NCBI RefSeq assembly: GCF_029868855.1
Contig: NZ_JARWOV010000029.1
Coordinates: 1 to 48,853, forward strand
DNA: 48,853 nucleotides
Reading direction: 5' to 3'
Source of the DNA: Nocardia carnea
Lineage (GTDB): Bacteria > Actinomycetota > Actinomycetes > Mycobacteriales > Mycobacteriaceae
Shown here one piece after another: positions 8,157-15,948 of this stretch. The notes beneath the pieces were generated by a model. It was given only the letters and a program-made list of their open reading frames with translations, was not told where the DNA came from and made no database searches. Made by a program: the position numbers and the translations under genes. Every line of letters begins with the position of its first letter. Position 1 is the first letter of the stretch.

Positions 8157-8341
8157 AGCCGGACTCCTCTCGTATCGGCGACCGGCCTGCCCTATCCGGC
8201 CGGCCTGCGGCGCGGGTAACCATCGACCGGCCGCGTAAACAGGCAGGACACGGAAACCGATCACCCGGACTCCGCACCACAACACGACCGGCCCACGCCT
8301 GCGGCCCGAGCGGCAGCCCCACGGCATGCATTCAGGCAAGC

Positions 8342-8371
8342 TTGCGCTTTCATATCAACTGATGCTATAAG
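8342..8371 (+). promoter_or_regulatory. Promoter for the 50-aa peptide / cold-shock-domain pair
   Basis: TTGCGC (8342-8347) and TATAAG (8366-8371) are 18 bp apart, a good housekeeping-type promoter in an unusually AT-rich stretch (8340-8405). Transcription would start near 8378 and leave a leader of about 40 nt before the ATG at 8420, with GGAGAAG as ribosome-binding site at 8404-8410. Confidence 0.6.
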
Positions 8372-8419
8372 AAATCTGCGTCATCTGGCATAGGTTATCT
8401 CTTGGAGAAGTACTTGGTC

Positions 8420-8572
8420 ATGACCGTTTCGGAACTACAGACAGCGCCCGCCCGTGAGCGTGGCGACGCCTTTTCGGAAATGAATCCAGTGGTGTGGCCG
8501 GAGCCGAGCCCCCTCGACGAGTGGTGGCAGCAGATCATGCACGGGACCGCGCCGAAGGGCGGTCGGCGATGA
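8420..8572 (+). CDS. 50-aa peptide translationally coupled to a cold-shock-domain gene
   Basis: The ATG at 8420 follows GGAGAAG by nine bases and a good promoter lies just upstream, so this short frame is likely translated. The product starts MTVSELQTAPARERGDAFSE and has a Trp/Pro-rich C-terminal half, including PVVWPEPSPLDEWWQQ. There is no signal peptide or membrane segment. Its TGA overlaps the ATG of the next gene as ATGA, so ribosomes finishing here can start the cold-shock-domain protein. It could be a functional partner or simply a leader ORF. I do not recognise the sequence. Confidence 0.6.
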   Translation: MTVSELQTAPARERGDAFSEMNPVVWPEPSPLDEWWQQIMHGTAPKGGRR

Positions 8573-8895
8573 GCGCACCCGCGTCCCCGTGCTCGCATAC
8601 CGAATCCGGACCGCACTCGGTGGACGACACGTCCCCGTGGCGGCACGGCCGGGTGATCTGGTTCGACGCCCGCAAGGGTTTCGGATATCTGCAACCCGAC
8701 GACGACATCGCGCCGGTGTTCGTGGAATACCGCAGTATCGACGCCTCCGGATACCGGACGCTTTTTCCCGGCCAAGGTGTGATGTTCACCAGTGCTCAGC
8801 GAGCGGGAGGCGCGGAGGCCGTCACCGTCCGCACCTGCGACCGCCCCGGAGACCGAGCCGCGGAACCGGTGACCGACCTTCCACGGTCGGCGTGA
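8569..8895 (+). CDS. Cold-shock-domain protein with N- and C-terminal extensions
   Basis: The start is the ATG at 8569 inside the ATGA overlap. The 108-residue protein has a cold-shock domain from about residue 26 to 85: GRVIWFDARKGFGYLQPDD carries RNP1 (KGFGYL), then APVFVEYRSI carries RNP2. In canonical CspA RNP2 reads VFVHF; here the His is Glu and the Phe is Tyr, which may weaken or change nucleic-acid stacking. A stretch of about 25 residues precedes the domain and another of about 25 follows, both unlike the roughly 67-residue CspA proteins. The likely role is single-stranded RNA/DNA binding; regulation may come through the upstream ORF. Confidence 0.8.
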   Translation: MSAPASPCSHTESGPHSVDDTSPWRHGRVIWFDARKGFGYLQPDDDIAPVFVEYRSIDASGYRTLFPGQGVMFTSAQRAGGAEAVTVRTCDRPGDRAAEPVTDLPRSA

Positions 8896-8988
8896 GAACA
8901 CGCCCGGCTCCTGCCGCGGCCGATCCGCACCGCGCCGCCCGCGAGACCCTGGAAGCGTCCGGCCCGCGATTGTTCCGCCGGCCCGACA

Positions 8989-9477
8989 TCAGGCAGGATG
9001 GCCCGGTTCCAGATCCGCCACGCCCTGATAGTGCAGCGTCCCGGGTTCCGGCGCCAGGAACTCCCCGCCCTCGGGCGCCAGGACCAGCCCGACGTGATCG
9101 CCGAAATCATGGCGGGCGAGAACCCGGCCGCAGAACCAGGCCGCGGCGTCGTCCAGCACCGGCACATCATGCGGCCCGGCCCGCCACGAGCAGTGCGCGA
9201 ACTTGTCGATCTCGTCGCCGGTCTCGCCACCGAACAGCATCGCGAGGGAGGCGTGGCCGGTGCCGATGAGGTGCACGGCCACGAAATCGGTGTCCTGCGC
9301 CAGCCGGTAGGTGTGGTTCGCCTTGGACAGGCACACCAGGAACCGCCGCGGTTCGATGGCCACCTGGGTGGCGAAACCCACCAGGCATCCGGCCCGCTGC
9401 CCGTCGGCGGTGAGGGTCACCACGAACACCGGCGGGTCGGCCGCGGCGACCAGAGCGTCGAAGGAATTCTCCGGCAT
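8989..9477 (-). CDS. Flavin reductase-like (FMN-binding) domain protein
   Basis: The start is set at the ATG at 9477, before MPENSFDALVAA; the frame runs on to 9549 without a ribosome-binding site. The 162-residue product matches the flavin-reductase-like split-barrel family: PPVFVVTLTADGQRAGCLVG, VAIEPRRFLVCLSKANHTYR, then FAVHLIG-type and HYQGVADLE blocks. These proteins bind FMN and either reduce flavin for a monooxygenase partner or act alone. No monooxygenase is adjacent. A TATACA box ends seven bases before the ATG, suggesting a leaderless message. It is convergent with the cold-shock gene. Confidence 0.85.
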   Translation of the reverse strand: MPENSFDALVAAADPPVFVVTLTADGQRAGCLVGFATQVAIEPRRFLVCLSKANHTYRLAQDTDFVAVHLIGTGHASLAMLFGGETGDEIDKFAHCSWRAGPHDVPVLDDAAAWFCGRVLARHDFGDHVGLVLAPEGGEFLAPEPGTLHYQGVADLEPGHPA

Positions 9478-9483
9478 CTGCCG

Positions 9484-9489
9484 TGTATA
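9484..9489 (-). promoter_or_regulatory. -10 box implying a leaderless flavin-reductase mRNA
   Basis: TATACA on the minus strand ends 7 bp before the ATG at 9477, which would place the transcription start at or next to the first codon. There is no Shine-Dalgarno in the interval, consistent with leaderless translation, which is common in actinobacteria. Confidence 0.4.
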
Positions 9490-9602
9490 GCAGGTCGCCG
9501 GGGTTCGAAGCGCCCGGCTCGCGCCGCTGGGTACGCATCGACCCCACACCGAATTGGTTGCGCACCGCCTTTCACCATTCTCGCGTGCGACCCGACCAGT
9601 TC

Positions 9603-9621
9603 TACTATCATCCGTAGTAGA
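9603..9621. promoter_or_regulatory. Inverted repeat (operator candidate) before the SRPBCC gene
   Basis: CTACTA and TAGTAG are exact inverted repeats flanking TCATCCG, about 18 bp before the ATG near 9639. The left arm contains TACTAT, which resembles a -10 box, so a repressor bound here would block transcription. Confidence 0.45.
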
Positions 9622-9638
9622 CAGTGGGAGGGCATGTC

Positions 9639-10112
9639 ATGCACACCATCACAGTCGAGCGGGTCATCGCGGCACCCATAGGCGAGGTATTCGACTGGTT
9701 CGCCGATTCGCGCAACTACGCCGGTTCACCGTTCGTTCTGCGCAATCGCTGGGCCCGGTCGGGGGACGAGGCACCGTACGGCAGCGGTGCGGTCCGGGTC
9801 CACCTCTGGTCGATCGGATGGTTCCGCGAACGCATCACCGCGTACAACGCACCGCACGGCTTCGAATACCTCGTCGAGCGCAGCTTTCCTCCCGCACGCC
9901 ATGAAGGCGGCAGCATGACCTTCACCGAAGTGCCGGACGGGACGCGCGTGGTCTGGAGTACGACCTCCGAACTGCCCCTTCCCTTCCCGGCTCTGCGCGC
10001 TGCGGCGATGCGGCTCCTCGGGCCGGTGGTTGGGAAAGCATTCGAGACAATCCTGGATGCCGCCGAAGCCGCCCTCGCCGATCGGCACCGCGGATCGGCT
10101 TCCAACCAGTGA
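9639..10112 (+). CDS. SRPBCC (polyketide cyclase/START-fold) family protein
   Basis: The ATG near 9639 has GGGAGGG seven bases upstream; an in-frame GTG at 9624 is the alternative. The 157-residue protein begins MHTITVERVIAAPIGEVFDW, the standard first beta-strand and helix of SRPBCC proteins. It keeps the family layout through the middle (GSMTFTEVPDGTRVVWST) to a long C-terminal helix (FETILDAAEAALADRH). These proteins form a hydrophobic ligand pocket and serve as cyclases, hydratases or binding proteins. Nothing adjacent indicates the ligand. It is a lone gene with its own likely operator at 9603-9621. Confidence 0.8.
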   Translation: MHTITVERVIAAPIGEVFDWFADSRNYAGSPFVLRNRWARSGDEAPYGSGAVRVHLWSIGWFRERITAYNAPHGFEYLVERSFPPARHEGGSMTFTEVPDGTRVVWSTTSELPLPFPALRAAAMRLLGPVVGKAFETILDAAEAALADRHRGSASNQ

Positions 10113-10305
10113 CTTCGGACGTCGTTCGCCGGTGGATTTCCGGTGTCGGTGGCCGGTGATGTTCTCCCGGCATGAGGCGGATGGGCCGTGGCGACGTGGA
10201 GGATCCATGAGGGCGGCGGGGATACGATGGCATCCATGTTCTGCGACCGAACGCTGCGGGCTACCGGAGTGATGGTGGTTCGCCGGACCTGTCCGGAGGA
10301 TGTCT

Positions 10306-10824
10306 GTGCCTTCCGAATCTGATTCCGAGGAGCTACTGGTGCCCGCGGTGCTGGGGCGAGCACATGAACAGGCCGAGGAGCTGGCCGAGATCGCCGGCCG
10401 GGCCGGGCTGCAGGTGGCGGTCGCGGAATCGCTGACCTCCGGCCAGATCGCGGCGGCGCTGGGCGCGGCCGGCAACTCCGGTGAATGGTTCCGCGGGGCC
10501 GTCGTCGCCTACAGCAGAGCCGTCAAACATCATGTGCTGGGTGTGCCGGACGGGCCGGTGGTGTGCGCGCCGGCCGCCGCCGCGATGGCCGAGGGCGTGC
10601 GGACACTGTTCGAAGCGTCCCTTGCCGTGGGTGTAACGGGCGCCGGAGGCCCCGATCCGCAGGACGGGCACGAGCCGGGGTCGGTGTGGTTCGGCGTATC
10701 CGTGGACGGCTCGGTGCGGACCCACCATCGGAATTTTCCCGGCGAGCCTGCCGAAATCCTCGATCAGGTCGTTGCTCACGCGGTGCAGCTGCTGCTCGAC
10801 GCCGCGCGGGAAAAGGCGGCCTGA
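10306..10824 (+). CDS. CinA C-terminal domain protein, nicotinamide-nucleotide amidase (PncC-like)
   Basis: An ATG at 10300 directly abuts GGAGG, too close for initiation, so I prefer the in-frame GTG at 10306, spaced about five bases from GGAGGA. The 172-residue product is a stand-alone CinA C-terminal domain. Its motifs are VAVAESLTSGQIAAALG (with the catalytic-type Ser after AE), WFRGAVVAYSRAVKHHVLGV and GVTGAGGPDPQDGHEPGSVW. In E. coli and others this domain hydrolyses the amide of NMN to NaMN, recycling pyridine nucleotide in the cytosol. The N-terminal competence/ADP-ribose-pyrophosphatase domain of full CinA is absent. It is convergent with the penicillin-binding lipoprotein gene. Confidence 0.9.
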   Translation: MPSESDSEELLVPAVLGRAHEQAEELAEIAGRAGLQVAVAESLTSGQIAAALGAAGNSGEWFRGAVVAYSRAVKHHVLGVPDGPVVCAPAAAAMAEGVRTLFEASLAVGVTGAGGPDPQDGHEPGSVWFGVSVDGSVRTHHRNFPGEPAEILDQVVAHAVQLLLDAAREKAA

Positions 10825-10841
10825 GCCCGGACCTCCGGCAC

Positions 10842-10859
10842 ACCGCGCATTCGTGCGGT
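10842..10859. terminator. Weak hairpin between convergent genes
   Basis: ACCGC (10842-10846) pairs with GCGGT (10855-10859) around an 8-nt loop in the 42-bp gap between the pncC-like gene and the penicillin-binding protein gene. The stem is short; it may serve both directions. Confidence 0.35.
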
Positions 10860-10866
10860 CGCGACC

Positions 10867-12612
10867 TCACGAACTCCGCAGCATCCGGCCCGCGGCCTCG
10901 ACGGCCGGGCCGGAACTGCCGGCGTCGGCGACGAAGACCGCGAAGGCGAGATCGCCGCGGATACCCACGAACCAACCGTGCGCATTCGTGTTGTCACCGT
11001 ATTCGGCGGTCCCGGTTTTGCCGAGCAGGCCGGGGATATCGGCCAGCTGGGTGGCGGTACCGGCGGTCACGGTCTCGCGCATCATGGTTTTCAGCTGGTC
11101 GGTCACAGCGGTGGGCAGCGGCGGCGGAGTACGGTCCGGTTTTCCGGGCTGTCCGGCCAGCATCACCGGTGCCGGGGTCGCGCCGTCGGCGATCGAGGCG
11201 GCGACCAGCGCCATCCCGAACGGCGTCGCCGTCACCGCACCCTGGCCGATACTGGCCTCCACCCGTTCCGCCGAATTCGCCGGGACCGGCACACTGCCGG
11301 TCACCGTGGTCAATCCGGGAGTCACATAGTCGACGCCGAGGCCGAGACGCTCGGCGGTGGTGGTGAGCGCCTCCGGCGGCAGCTGGACCGCCAGCCCGGC
11401 CATGGTCGTATTGCACGAACGTGCGAACGCGGTGTGCAGTGGTACCTCGCCCAGATCGAAACTGTCGTCGTTCGGGATCCGGCGGCCCTCGATATCGGCG
11501 ACGCCGGGGCACGGCAGCACGGTATCGGGGGTCGCGGTACCGGCATCCAGCACCGCGGCGGTGGTCACCGTCTTGAAGGTCGAACCCGGCGGGTACAGAC
11601 CGGTGAACGCGATGGGACCTTCGGCGTCGGCGGCGGCGTTCTGGCCGGCGGCCACGATCTCGCCGGTGGAGGGCCGGATCGCCACGATGGCGGCCGCCTG
11701 CTCGATCGGGTCGAGAGCGGTTTCCGCGGCGCGCTGCAAACCCGTGTCGATGGTGGCCTGGAGATCGGCGGTCTGCCCGGGATCCCGGCCGGCGATCCGA
11801 GTGGCGCCCTCGGGCGTCTCGGCCTGTACCACCCAGCCGGCCGCCGCGTCGGCCTGCTCCTGCCACAGTGCGGCCGGGCCGGACAGCGTCTGCGCCGATA
11901 TCGCCCGGTCGGTGGTCAGTAGCCGCGTCTGCGGAACCAGGGTGACCCCCGGCGTGGCAGTGAGCGCCGCGCGGATGGGCGCGATATCGGATTCGCGCAG
12001 GCTGATCGCCGTCACCGAAGCACCCTGGGCCGCGGTCAGATCGGCGTCCAGTGCGGCCGCGGTGATCCCCGGCGCGATCGGGGACACCAGATTCGCCACG
12101 GCCGCGGTATCGGCGCCGGGCGCGAGCTGGACGAGCGTCACCACCTGTTCGGTGAGCAGTTCCCCACCCGCCGCGTCGAGCACACGCGCCGGTTCGGGAT
12201 ACACCGGCGCGTAGGTCAGTTCCCCCTTGTCCAGGCCGGGCGCGAGAACAGCCGGGTTCCAGCGGATGCGGTGGCCTGCGTCGGTCTCCACGGTGGTGCC
12301 GGTGGTCGTGTACTTCCACTCGGCCGGTTGCTTGCCCAGCTTCCAGGTCGTCTCGAGGGTGAACGTATCGTCTTCGACCCCGGCGACCGTGTATGTCACC
12401 TCTTTGCCCAGCCCGTCGTACAGTGCGCCGAGGGTCTGCTCCGCGCGGGCCGGGTCGTCGGTGAGCTGCGCCGCCGCGCCGACGTCGTCGTGGTTGAGTG
12501 CGTCGGCGAAACGGCCTGCCGTGGTTTCGGGCTCGGGCGGCCCGGACGAGCAACCGGCCAGGGCGAGACCGAGGATCGTCAGCAGTACGAGGACTTTCCG
12601 ATCGATGCGCAT
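10867..12612 (-). CDS. Penicillin-binding lipoprotein with NTF2-like N-terminal domain (PbpLipo type)
   Basis: I place the start at the ATG at 12612 (MRIDRKVLVLL); the frame upstream to 13227 is antisense to the aminotransferase and not coding. The 581-residue protein has a signal peptide with lipobox LAGC, an NTF2-like region (about 30-140, TTAGRFADALNHDDVGAA), a PBP dimerisation-like region, then a transpeptidase domain. Active-site motifs are present: STFK near residue 344, SCN near 398 and KTGT near 530. It resembles M. tuberculosis Rv2864c, a class B-type D,D-transpeptidase that crosslinks peptidoglycan outside the membrane. The divergent neighbour is the DapC-like gene, also linked to cell-wall precursor supply. 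Confidence 0.9.
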   Translation of the reverse strand: MRIDRKVLVLLTILGLALAGCSSGPPEPETTAGRFADALNHDDVGAAAQLTDDPARAEQTLGALYDGLGKEVTYTVAGVEDDTFTLETTWKLGKQPAEWKYTTTGTTVETDAGHRIRWNPAVLAPGLDKGELTYAPVYPEPARVLDAAGGELLTEQVVTLVQLAPGADTAAVANLVSPIAPGITAAALDADLTAAQGASVTAISLRESDIAPIRAALTATPGVTLVPQTRLLTTDRAISAQTLSGPAALWQEQADAAAGWVVQAETPEGATRIAGRDPGQTADLQATIDTGLQRAAETALDPIEQAAAIVAIRPSTGEIVAAGQNAAADAEGPIAFTGLYPPGSTFKTVTTAAVLDAGTATPDTVLPCPGVADIEGRRIPNDDSFDLGEVPLHTAFARSCNTTMAGLAVQLPPEALTTTAERLGLGVDYVTPGLTTVTGSVPVPANSAERVEASIGQGAVTATPFGMALVAASIADGATPAPVMLAGQPGKPDRTPPPLPTAVTDQLKTMMRETVTAGTATQLADIPGLLGKTGTAEYGDNTNAHGWFVGIRGDLAFAVFVADAGSSGPAVEAAGRMLRSS

Positions 12613-12765
12613 CACCTGCGACTGTATCGACCGCTGCGCGGCAGTACGCCGCATCCCTGCCGAACGGCGCGTATCTGTCGTGCCGGCCCCGTGTTTCCGG
12701 GCCGCGCAGCACTCCCCCGGCACCGAACCGGCCGCGACACCCGTACCGCCGTCTACCCTCGTCTC

Positions 12766-13941
12766 ATGCCTGCCCTGCCCCCCACCGTCACCAGGTTGCG
12801 GCCGTTCGCGGCCACGATCTTCGCCGAGATGACCGAACTCGCCGTCCGGCACGAGGCAGTCAACCTCGGGCAGGGGTTCCCCGACAGCGACGGTCCCGCG
12901 GCCATGCTCGAGGTCGCCCGCGAGGCCATCGCGGGCGGCGGTAATCAGTACCCGCCGGGCCGCGGTATGCCGGTGCTGCGCCGCGCGATCGCCGCGGACC
13001 GGGCCCGCCGCTACGGCACCCGGTACAACCCCGATACCGAAGTGCTGGTGACCGTCGGAGCGACCGAAGCAGTGACGGCGGCGGTGCTCGGGCTGGTCGA
13101 ACCGGGTGCCGAAGTGGTGCTGATCGAGCCCTACTACGACTCCTATCCCGCGGCGGTCGCGCTGGCCGGGGCCCGGCGGCGCACCGCCCGGCTCACTGCC
13201 GACGGCGACCGGTTCGTCCTCGACCACGACAGTCTGCGGGCCGCGATCGCCCCGGCCACCCGGATGCTGATCCTGAACTCACCGCACAATCCCACCGGCA
13301 CCGTCCTGGATCGCGCGGACCTGACCGCGATCGCCGAGCTCGCCTGCGAACACGATCTGCTGGTGCTGACCGACGAGGTGTACGAGCATCTCGTCTACGA
13401 CGGCGCCGAGCACATCGGTATCGCCACCCTCCCGGGGATGGCCGAGCGGACACTGGTCGTCTCCAGTGCCGCGAAAACGTTCAGCGTCACCGGCTGGAAG
13501 ATCGGCTGGATATGCGGACCGGCCGCGTTGATCGACGGCGTACTGGCGGCCAAGCAGTTTCTCACCTTCGTCGGCGGTGGCCCGTTCCAGCCCGCTGTCG
13601 CCCATGCCCTCACCCACGAACTCGAGTGGGTGGCCGGGCTGCGGGATTCGCTGGCCGAGCGACGGATGCGGTTGTCCGCGGCGCTGACCGAAACCGGCTT
13701 CCGGGTACATCCGAGTGCCGGAAGTTATTTCGTCTGCGCCGATATCCGCCCGCTCGGCGCGGACGACGATATCCGGTTCTGCCGCGAACTACCCGAGCGG
13801 CTGGGTGTGGCCGCGGTGCCGGTCAGCGTTTTCACCGATGATCCCGGGTCGTGGCGTCACCTCGTGCGGTTCACCTTCTGCAAGCGGCCCGAAACACTCG
13901 ACGAGGCGGTGCGCCGGCTCCGGCTCGCACCCGCCCGCTGA
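12766..13941 (+). CDS. dapC: PLP-dependent aminotransferase, probable N-succinyldiaminopimelate aminotransferase
   Basis: The start is the ATG at 12766 (MPALPPTVTRLRPFAATIFA); earlier in-frame sequence is antisense to the divergent gene. The 391-residue protein is a fold-type I class I/II aminotransferase. It shows VNLGQGFPDSDGP, SPHNPTGTV, LTDEVYEHLVYDG and the PLP-lysine motif SSAAKTFSVTGWKIGW. The closest family I recall is mycobacterial Rv0858c (DapC), which makes N-succinyl-LL-diaminopimelate from the keto acid in lysine/meso-DAP synthesis. Related kynurenine aminotransferase/methionine aminotransferases share these motifs, so specificity is inferred. Its stop is 10 bp from that of the convergent DUF3556 gene. 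Confidence 0.85.
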   Translation: MPALPPTVTRLRPFAATIFAEMTELAVRHEAVNLGQGFPDSDGPAAMLEVAREAIAGGGNQYPPGRGMPVLRRAIAADRARRYGTRYNPDTEVLVTVGATEAVTAAVLGLVEPGAEVVLIEPYYDSYPAAVALAGARRRTARLTADGDRFVLDHDSLRAAIAPATRMLILNSPHNPTGTVLDRADLTAIAELACEHDLLVLTDEVYEHLVYDGAEHIGIATLPGMAERTLVVSSAAKTFSVTGWKIGWICGPAALIDGVLAAKQFLTFVGGGPFQPAVAHALTHELEWVAGLRDSLAERRMRLSAALTETGFRVHPSAGSYFVCADIRPLGADDDIRFCRELPERLGVAAVPVSVFTDDPGSWRHLVRFTFCKRPETLDEAVRRLRLAPAR

Positions 13942-13951
13942 GCGCGGTTCG

Positions 13952-15700
13952 TCAGCTCCCGTTCTCGGGATGCACCGGCACATCGTCGTCCCACGGCTGA
14001 CGGACCACCATATCGGCGACCCGCACGTACCCGCGTTCGAATTCACCGGTGGCGGCGTCCACCAGGCGATAGTTCTGCCGCTGGTGCTGGATCGGCTGGG
14101 CATCCAGCAGCACCACCCGCACCTCACCGGGTTCGAAACCGCAGCGCTGCTGCAGGGCGGCGATCAGTTGTTCGTTGTGCAGGTGGCCGTCGCCGAAGTT
14201 CCAGCCCAGGGCGGTGGAACAGATCCGCTCCCCGTCGGTGAGGACGTAGTCGCTTTCGTCGTGCCCGGCCATCGCCCGATGCGCGAGGGTGAACAGCGCT
14301 TTGCCGTGGGTGTTGAACGCCCGGAAGGCGTAGCCCAGGTACAGCGGGATCTGGGCCGCCTCCCGGCTGCCGTAGTACCGCTCGAGCTGCGCGGCCGGCA
14401 TGGCGGCGACGGCGGTGATCCCGGCGCGGATCTTGGCATCGGCCGACGGTTTGATGCACCACAGGGTCGTATCCCAGTTACCGGCGTAGTACCGCATCCC
14501 GGGCAAAAAGGAGACCTTGCGCGGGAACATGTTCCCGATCGCGACCGTCCCCGCGAGAAGCACGAACAGGATCACCACCGGCACCGGATTGCCGAGGTCG
14601 GCGAGGCCGACGTCCGCGTGCGCGACGAACAGCGTCAGCGCGCCGAAGATCATGAAGACGTTCCATTCGAGCGGCACCCCCATCGGGATCGCGGTGAGGA
14701 TCACCAGATGGAAGCAGATGAGCGCGATCGCGGCCAGCGTGGTCGGGAGCCCACCGTCGCTGAAGAACAACACCAGCGGGGCCAGCATCTCGACGGCCGT
14801 ACCGCCGTGGGCGAACAGCCGCGACAGCCGCCCGGGCCGCAGATCGTCCGGGAACCGCTCGAAGAACAGACGTTTGAGCGCCCGCGGCCGGACCACCGGA
14901 CTGTTCGACATCATCGTCGACACCACGAATGGGAAGTGCTTGTTCAGCTTCGACACCGCGGCGCCGACCCAGATGACGACGAACACCACCTTGGCGGCGA
15001 CGATCGTATCCGCGCCGCCGAACAAGAACGTGACCGCGAGCGCCCCGTACACCTCCCCCCGCGCGGCCAGGAAGATGACCTTGTCCCGCAGGCCGAGCAC
15101 CGCCAGCAGCGCCAGGACCGCCGCGATCTCCCACACCGGCAGCAGACCCACCGACGAGCCGATCTCGGGTACCGGCCCGGTACCGTCGGAGAGCAGCCCG
15201 ACCACCAGCATGATCAGCAACGCCGCGTACAGCACCGCATCGAACGGGGTGCGGGTGGTGCCCCGGGTCAGCGGCACCCGGCCCGGCCACGGTGGCAGCC
15301 GGATCGTGCCGGGACGCAACCAATACAGGATCGACCCCATCGGCGGAAAGAAGCGGTTGTTCAACGGGCCGAAACCGCAGCCCAGACCGACGACTTCGAA
15401 CAGCATCGTGAACAGCACGACCTTCTGGAAGACGATCGGCTCGGACCACCACGACCCGGCCGCGGTGAACCCGTCGATTCCGGTGGTGGTCAGCGCGAAC
15501 AGCATTCCGCCGAGGATGTAGAGGGCGATCTTGACCACGTAGAACAGGTGCAGTGGCGGCGGGGTGCCGAAGCCGACCTCGGCCCAGTGCCGGGCCATCG
15601 GCCGGATCTTCTCCGACCGGGTGCCACGGCTCCATTCGTCCAAATCCACCACCGGCAACTCCGGCCGGAGCATGCCGAACAACCGATCCGTTGTACCCAC
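13952..15700 (-). CDS. DUF3556-like integral membrane protein
   Basis: The GTG at 15700 starts a 582-residue protein; AAGAGGGA lies about ten bases upstream. The sequence (ARHWAEVGFGTPPPLHLFYV, GCGFGPLNNRFFPPMGSIL, WLRPGTIRLPPWPGRVPLT) is the signature of a mycolata-restricted family of polytopic proteins annotated DUF3556. It has around ten membrane segments and a soluble C-terminal region of about 180 residues (PSADAKIRAGITAVAAMPAA onward, ending HQRQNYRLVDAATGEFERGY). Function is unknown; restriction to mycolic-acid bacteria suggests an envelope or lipid role. An 18-bp perfect palindrome between promoter and start suggests control by a TetR-type repressor not present in the window. Confidence 0.8.
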   Translation of the reverse strand: MGTTDRLFGMLRPELPVVDLDEWSRGTRSEKIRPMARHWAEVGFGTPPPLHLFYVVKIALYILGGMLFALTTTGIDGFTAAGSWWSEPIVFQKVVLFTMLFEVVGLGCGFGPLNNRFFPPMGSILYWLRPGTIRLPPWPGRVPLTRGTTRTPFDAVLYAALLIMLVVGLLSDGTGPVPEIGSSVGLLPVWEIAAVLALLAVLGLRDKVIFLAARGEVYGALAVTFLFGGADTIVAAKVVFVVIWVGAAVSKLNKHFPFVVSTMMSNSPVVRPRALKRLFFERFPDDLRPGRLSRLFAHGGTAVEMLAPLVLFFSDGGLPTTLAAIALICFHLVILTAIPMGVPLEWNVFMIFGALTLFVAHADVGLADLGNPVPVVILFVLLAGTVAIGNMFPRKVSFLPGMRYYAGNWDTTLWCIKPSADAKIRAGITAVAAMPAAQLERYYGSREAAQIPLYLGYAFRAFNTHGKALFTLAHRAMAGHDESDYVLTDGERICSTALGWNFGDGHLHNEQLIAALQQRCGFEPGEVRVVLLDAQPIQHQRQNYRLVDAATGEFERGYVRVADMVVRQPWDDDVPVHPENGS

Positions 15701-15720
15701 TGGCGCCCGATCCCTCTTCG

Positions 15721-15738
15721 TTCAATCACTTGATTGAA
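15721..15738. promoter_or_regulatory. Perfect TetR-like operator palindrome before the DUF3556 gene
   Basis: TTCAATCACTTGATTGAA has exact 8-bp arms around CT and lies 21 bp before the GTG at 15700. On the minus strand TAGTAA (15742-15747), a possible -10 box, abuts it, so the palindrome would overlap the transcription start. Size, symmetry and AT-richness suit a TetR-family dimer. Confidence 0.7.
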
Positions 15739-15839
15739 AAGTTACTACGCCCGGCGCACGCCGTGGTGCGATTTCGGCCGAATACGACACCGCCCGGAAG
15801 AGGGCGCCGACTGCTCACCGTCCAGTACCCGAGCGACGA

Positions 15840-15860
15840 CACCGGTTCCAGCTTCCGGTG
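15840..15860 (-). terminator. Candidate hairpin downstream of the osmolyte-importer operon
   Basis: CACCGG (15840-15845) pairs with CCGGTG (15855-15860) around 9 nt, about 90 bp beyond the stop at 15949. A 12-bp perfect palindrome CGCGATATCGCG lies next to it at 15868-15879. Either could end transcription; neither has a T-tract. Confidence 0.35.
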
Positions 15861-15948
15861 CCGGATGCGCGATATCGCGATCGGGGGCCGGTCCACGACC
15901 CGAAAGCCGCCGCGGGGCCGGGCGCAGGGAACCCGGTCACCGGCCGGA

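Noticed and set aside
12613..13227. N-terminal extension of the penicillin-binding protein frame
   Set aside because: It is antisense to the aminotransferase and would bury the lipoprotein signal peptide.
13952..15700. Assignment of the DUF3556-like protein as an HTTM/vitamin-K gamma-carboxylase homologue
   Set aside because: Hydrophobic layout is superficially similar, but the mycolata-specific blocks (GPLNNRFFPPMG, WLRPGTIRLPPWPG) fit DUF3556 better.
13715..15733. 672-residue plus-strand frame
   Set aside because: It is antisense to the DUF3556 gene and composed of His/Arg/Asp/Gln-rich sequence typical of shadows in GC-rich DNA.
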